DNA of 64,000 nt from Fasciola hepatica (Eukaryota; Platyhelminthes; Trematoda; Plagiorchiida; Fasciolidae), in assembly GCA_948099385.1 (NCBI GenBank), contig CANUEZ040000002.1:1054001-1118000 (forward strand), read 5' to 3'. This document shows, one piece after another, positions 59,644-64,000 of the stretch. Under the pieces are notes generated by a model. It worked only from the letters and a program-made list of their open reading frames with translations, was not told the origin of the DNA and made no database searches. Made by a program: the position numbers and the translations under genes. The first letter of the stretch is position 1, and each line of letters starts with the position of its first letter.

Positions 59644-60446
59644 TCAGGCTCCGGCCTGTGGTTGGTGAGGTGATCCTTTGTTTTCGTGTGCTAGTGATTG
59701 TCGCCTTGGTGGCACGCTCTGATTGCGGCTGCTCATAACTGGGTGTGGGGTGAATTTCCTCGCACCTGTGATGAGATGGCTGCTGTCTATTGAAAGGAGG
59801 GCTAGTTCTTTGGGGCTGGTCTTTCGTTCTTTCTTTCGGTCTTCTTTATCGTATAAACCAGGCGGCGGGTGTAGGATGCTTTGGAGAGGCACGATCGATG
59901 TTCGCCTGAAGAGGTATGCTATGCAAAACGGGAAAGGTGATGCTCGGGTCAGAGTCTCTTCCTAATGTGAAGTTAACGCTCGGTGAAACGGTGATAGGAC
60001 TTAGCGGATAGCCCGACGGCTTCAGCTGAAAGGGATTGAGGGCTATGTGAACAGTCTGGTTGATCACGTTGGTAGTCATATGCCTGTTTGTGTTAATGAG
60101 CACAGCTAAGTACATAACTTTAAACGGTGAAATCGCGAATGGTCCACTGAATCGGCTGCGGTTCCTGGGATAGTACATACTACACGAATTACTGTAGTAG
60201 ATTTGGAGGTTATACATATTACTACGCCCTAGCCTGCAAGGGAACTGTTGGATTTAATAAAACGGAACTGAAAGGGTAATGTAATTTACTGGAGCCAGAA
60301 AAATTAGAGGCTTCAGACCTGACGTTGACCACGGTTGAGTCGTACGCTAGGTATGACACATGGTGGACCAACATGTATCCGAGTCCAGACTTAAAACTAG
60401 TCACGTCAAACAGGCAATCTGTTTCGTCATTCACTACCAAGTGCAT
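59644..60446 (-). other. Cluster of minus-strand frames, unidentified
   Basis: Three adjoining minus frames (60222-60446, 59846-60217, 59644-59892) could be one coding region broken by two frameshifts. The middle one (123 codons) reads YNLQIYYSNSCSMYYPRNRS at its start, has three N-glycosylation-type sites (NQT, NFT and, in the upstream frame, NFS), and looks beta-rich. The last becomes lysine/proline-rich (KEDRKKERKTSPK). No family recognised; a decayed secreted protein or a transposon accessory gene are both possible. Confidence 0.25.
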
Positions 60447-61221
60447 CTGTCTAAACGATAGCTTTCCAGTAACTTCGTTTTCATGGAAAATGCAATAAGC
60501 TGTGCAGAATGAGTTCCGAATAGGGGAATCGATTGACCATCCTCAGTATTATCCAGGGAGTTTGGATTAAATATTGATGACTGTGCTCAGAAATGAGTGC
60601 CACAGAAGCCTGGCTCATTGATATTGCGATGCAATGACTAACTGAGTCGAGTAAAGCGGGGGCGTACCAAAGGTACATAGATAGCACTTAAGTTGAGTAG
60701 ATCTGCTGAGCAGCTCTTGCATTGGACCGATGCATGAACGAAAAAAGAATCAACAAATTTTAGTTTCCTTACCACAGTTGTTTTTCTCCATAAATGTAGT
60801 TTAATACAACTTTCTCATAAGTCAACAAGTGTTGAGCATATAACCAACTGATACCAATAAACACACTGTACGTGCCCCAACTTTCCTGCTCACCACTAGC
60901 TTCCAACACGTCCGGTTGATAACTGTTTCAGCCAGATCACCATATGTAAGTGGCTAACCAAATTCAAGTTCTGTCATTTTTATTTCTGTAGATCAAAGCT
61001 ATTTTTATCCATCCTGATTCCTCTAGTGGCTCCATACCAACCTTAACAAATTGTTGTGTTCCACGTATGCCCTGACATTATAGTCCTTTATGACATTCTG
61101 CAATTTTCCCTACCTACCCGAACATTTTGTCCCATGTCAATAATTGTCAAAGACCCGCATTTACCGTTTCATGGTGTGCCGAAATATTCCGTCTAATATT
61201 TTCACACAAGCACACAAGCAC

Positions 61222-61222
<1 letters not shown>
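60447..61222. other. Non-coding, nothing recognised
   Basis: No feature supported. Confidence 0.35.

Positions 61223-61309
<87 letters not shown>
61223..61309. repeat. (TA)n microsatellite, longest in the window
   Basis: An 87-bp uninterrupted TA tract following an ACACAAGC duplication. Confidence 0.97.
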
Positions 61310-61312
<3 letters not shown>

Positions 61313-64000
61313 ACTCCTACTCAACAAACAAGTGTAAGAAATCTATTCACTGAAAGTGAATGAAAATCGATTCTCTTAGATTCCTTGAAGTATTATGGCG
61401 AATAGCCCACATCTCTCCCGCATCAGTTGCCAGATTGATATAAACGTTTGATTTCTATGTTGTGATGGAAATACGAAAAAGCTCTCCATCAGTCAAACAA
61501 AATTTTCTCAGTGGGAACAGATAAGTTTTATGCGAGGTAATATTGCTATCCCATTCATTGACTATGGGCCCAGTACGATTCACAAATTGCTCGATACCTA
61601 GAAAAGCAAATTGTGAACGAGTACCTTTCACGAAAAACTCATCAATGAATTTCCGGAATGGAGAACACCAAGGGACAGGGCTCACGAGTTATTCCAGGGG
61701 AGTTACAAGGGCAAACCATCCGTTTATACACGTGAAAATGAGGCCCCGTTGATTGGCTATCTAACACCAACACTCTGTGCACAAAAACGATTGACCCAAA
61801 ATGTTTGTTTACCCTGGCGTTAACACGACAGACTTCACTCTCCCCAACGTACGCACTATAAGAACTTTCGGTCGTGCCTACTTTACTGTTGCAATTACCC
61901 TCCCCCCCTACCGTACCATGTATATATCTAAAGTGTATTATCAATATATACACCTCGGCTGACCTAGTCCCACGAACCAACCGGAGTCCACCAGGGATCA
62001 CCTTACGAGACACGTTTGTCCAATGGCGGTTTACGGGATTGTGGTCTGGACCATGCCGGAAAAACACCTTTTCTAGCGACTGTAATGACGCAATGGTGAT
62101 GAGTATTGCCAGCCTAACATTCCTCCCACCAACAACTTTCCTCTTGGCCGCGTACCACAGGCCTTAGTTCGTTTACGTTTTCGTTGTTGATGATTGACGC
62201 ACTTCGTTTATCTGTGTGTTTAACTGTCTCCAGCCGGCTGACGAGTTTCTTGTCCAGATTACCACATAGTCATTATGGTCGATTGTTCGGTGAAATATTT
62301 TTCTTCGACTAGCTTAAATCTCAACATAAAGAATGCCTGAAATGAACTAAAATTACGCTAAACCAATGATCAATAAAAAATTGTCTACATCACTCTTCTA
62401 GCCCATAAGAAAACGCTTCCTTTTGTTTCCGATCTAGCAATTTTAGAAGACTCAATATTTATTATTGAACAAATACCATAAGTACAGGAGATTTATGATT
62501 GTAAGTCTATTTTACTTAGTGATCGATGGGAAACAAATGACATTTACCAGCATCGCATAGTTTAGATGATTCCACCAGTCAGTAAAAAGCAGGCATTATT
62601 TAGAACGACAGGCTACCTGCCAATGGTATTGCGCAACCTGCCTTCATATAAAATACCCATGCGAAGATTTCAAAGTATTTACAGGCAGCCACTATATCGA
62701 TCGGGTCATTCATAATTTGCACAGGGTTCTTTGTTCTCACTTATATTTGTATACACTTTGTAGGTTAGTACACTTTCAATTCGGTCAAAATTAATCGTTC
62801 AGAAAAATCAACTCATTCAGCTGGCGTGAAAATTATACAACATAGGACAAAAATGATCACAGGGACTCCGTCAAACAAAGCAACGGAAATGTATGCACCA
62901 AGACTACCTGGTAACGTTCCCAGTAATAACTATTAGTTTAGCAAAAGACGAAGCAATAACTGAATAAGGAAATCGTCAAATTATTTCGCAAAGGGAATAA
63001 TTTAAACCCCAATTCTTAATTCCGTGAGAGAGTATCAGGATTGCAAGTTGACGTGTACGTGGTGCTTATTGTCAAAAATAATCTCATGATCAAACTCTGT
63101 GCACCTTTTCATTGACTGCGAAACTTGACAGTCAGTTGCTTAAAGCGGTTCCAGGAATCAAGATTGATTATCATTAGACTGCACAGTTGAGTTGTGCGAT
63201 CCTGATACAGAATTCCAGCGGATATAAAACGAAGGTGAGACAGAGGGATCAGTTTTCCATTTAACAGGACAAGCCTCAATGCACACCCTTTTTCACTAAA
63301 CCGATAGCACCATAAATATTTGGACACGAAGTCATCACTTCTAGTCACAATTATTACAACTCTCCGTAATGTAATACATCGTGACGTATCAATACTCAAC
63401 TCGCCAATGAAAACCATCGAAGCACGGCACCACTATTTCATCCTTGTAGGGAATCGCAAACCAGCTTATTCTCCGAGACCCCTGAGGTTCGAACCCGGAG
63501 TGAATGATTTTAAGTCCAAAGCCTAACCATCAGCGTATCTGCATTTATTCTGGACGGATTGCTGGATATATGCATTACTTGATATATTACCTTTTGGGCA
63601 CTGGCTGTGAACACCAACAGCCCATTTCCCACACTAGGATCGACTACCGTGATGAATGACTCTTATTTATAAGCCTAAGTTCAGTTGAGATATTGCGTTA
63701 TTCAAAAACAAAAAAGCTTGGTTTTTAATCTCCTGATAAATTTTATGCATATATCCGGGGTCATTCGGCTGCGCCTGCACGAAACGCGTATCGCGGTCTC
63801 GGCGTTTGGTTTTACGGTCAATGAAAGCGAACACGAATGGATAGAATTGTGAACAATTTTGAATAAGAGTAGGAGACCAACAGACAGATGGAATAAAAAT
63901 GTACGTACCCCTTTTGTACAACAGGAAGATTCATTTAGGTTGCTTGTGGAGGTCGAGGTTTAACTGTTAACGGTCCTTGTGTTTGAGTGTAACAGTGACA
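61310..64000. other. Non-coding, unidentified frames
   Basis: A 141-codon minus frame (61642-62067) overlaps a 76-codon minus frame (61455-61685) and a plus frame (61874-62167). None has a recognised domain. A tRNA-type B box (GGTTCGAACCC, 63487-63497) lacks a convincing A box. The window ends without a clear gene. Confidence 0.35.

Noticed and set aside
61127..61363. Open frames of alternating Tyr-Ile
   Set aside because: Simple translation of the (TA)n tract. The same happens at 41036.
61642..62067. 141-codon minus frame as a gene
   Set aside because: No family resemblance, overlaps other frames on both strands, and no supporting splice or start context.
63480..63500. B-box GGTTCGAACCC as a tRNA or SINE
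   Set aside because: No acceptable A box 30-40 bases upstream and no cloverleaf.

Overview
This looks like a fragment of a large, repeat-rich flatworm genome, most likely a digenean trematode. That is an inference. It rests on the single clear host gene, a P2X ATP-gated channel, and on the mix of mobile elements: Penelope-like elements with GIY-YIG endonucleases, BEL/Pao gag and protease, RTE-type and jockey/CR1-type LINEs, and tRNA-derived SINEs. There are no operons or bacterial signals, no CRISPR array and no rRNA. Most of the window is AT-rich non-coding DNA carrying transposon remains of different ages.

Layout. 1-4084: a BEL/Pao element on the minus strand (gag on the right, protease running off the left edge), interrupted inside gag by a Penelope-like element on the same strand. 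Its gag carries a 24-bp minisatellite. 4085-13719: non-coding, with (TA)n and C-tracts, two tRNA-derived SINE candidates, a repeat pair at 11.6 and 12.5 kb, and one possible FN3-like exon. 13720-15387: an intact, single-exon P2X receptor (555 codons, minus strand). A small membrane-protein frame overlaps its start. 15.6-20.9 kb: non-coding, with an LTR-like block near 17.7-18.0 kb. 20.9-22.45 kb and 35.6-37.5 kb: two dead copies of one RTE-like LINE that share an antisense open frame not derived from the LINE. 29.5-33.2 kb: a longer dead RTE-like LINE (endonuclease plus RT) on the minus strand. 34.3 and 38.7 kb: tRNA-derived SINEs with clear A and B boxes. 40.1-41.0 kb: a decayed Penelope fragment. 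41.8-44.5 kb: a decayed jockey/CR1-type LINE. 46.6-47.4 kb: an older LINE relic. 53.0-53.4 kb: a long GAT trinucleotide tract. 54.5-55.56 kb: a third Penelope relic. 56.8 kb: a tRNA-like remnant. 58.9-59.1 kb: a possible LINE 3' remnant. 61.2 kb: an 87-bp (TA)n tract.

The only host protein I can name with confidence is the P2X channel. A few short frames with good splice signals (near 24.1, 39.6-39.9, 45.0 and 53.7 kb) could be exons of host genes whose other exons lie elsewhere, and they are marked as weak. I did not find a previously undescribed multi-gene system. The most unusual items are the Penelope insertion inside BEL/Pao gag, the coding minisatellite in gag, the single-exon P2X gene, and the antisense frame carried by two LINE copies 15 kb apart.
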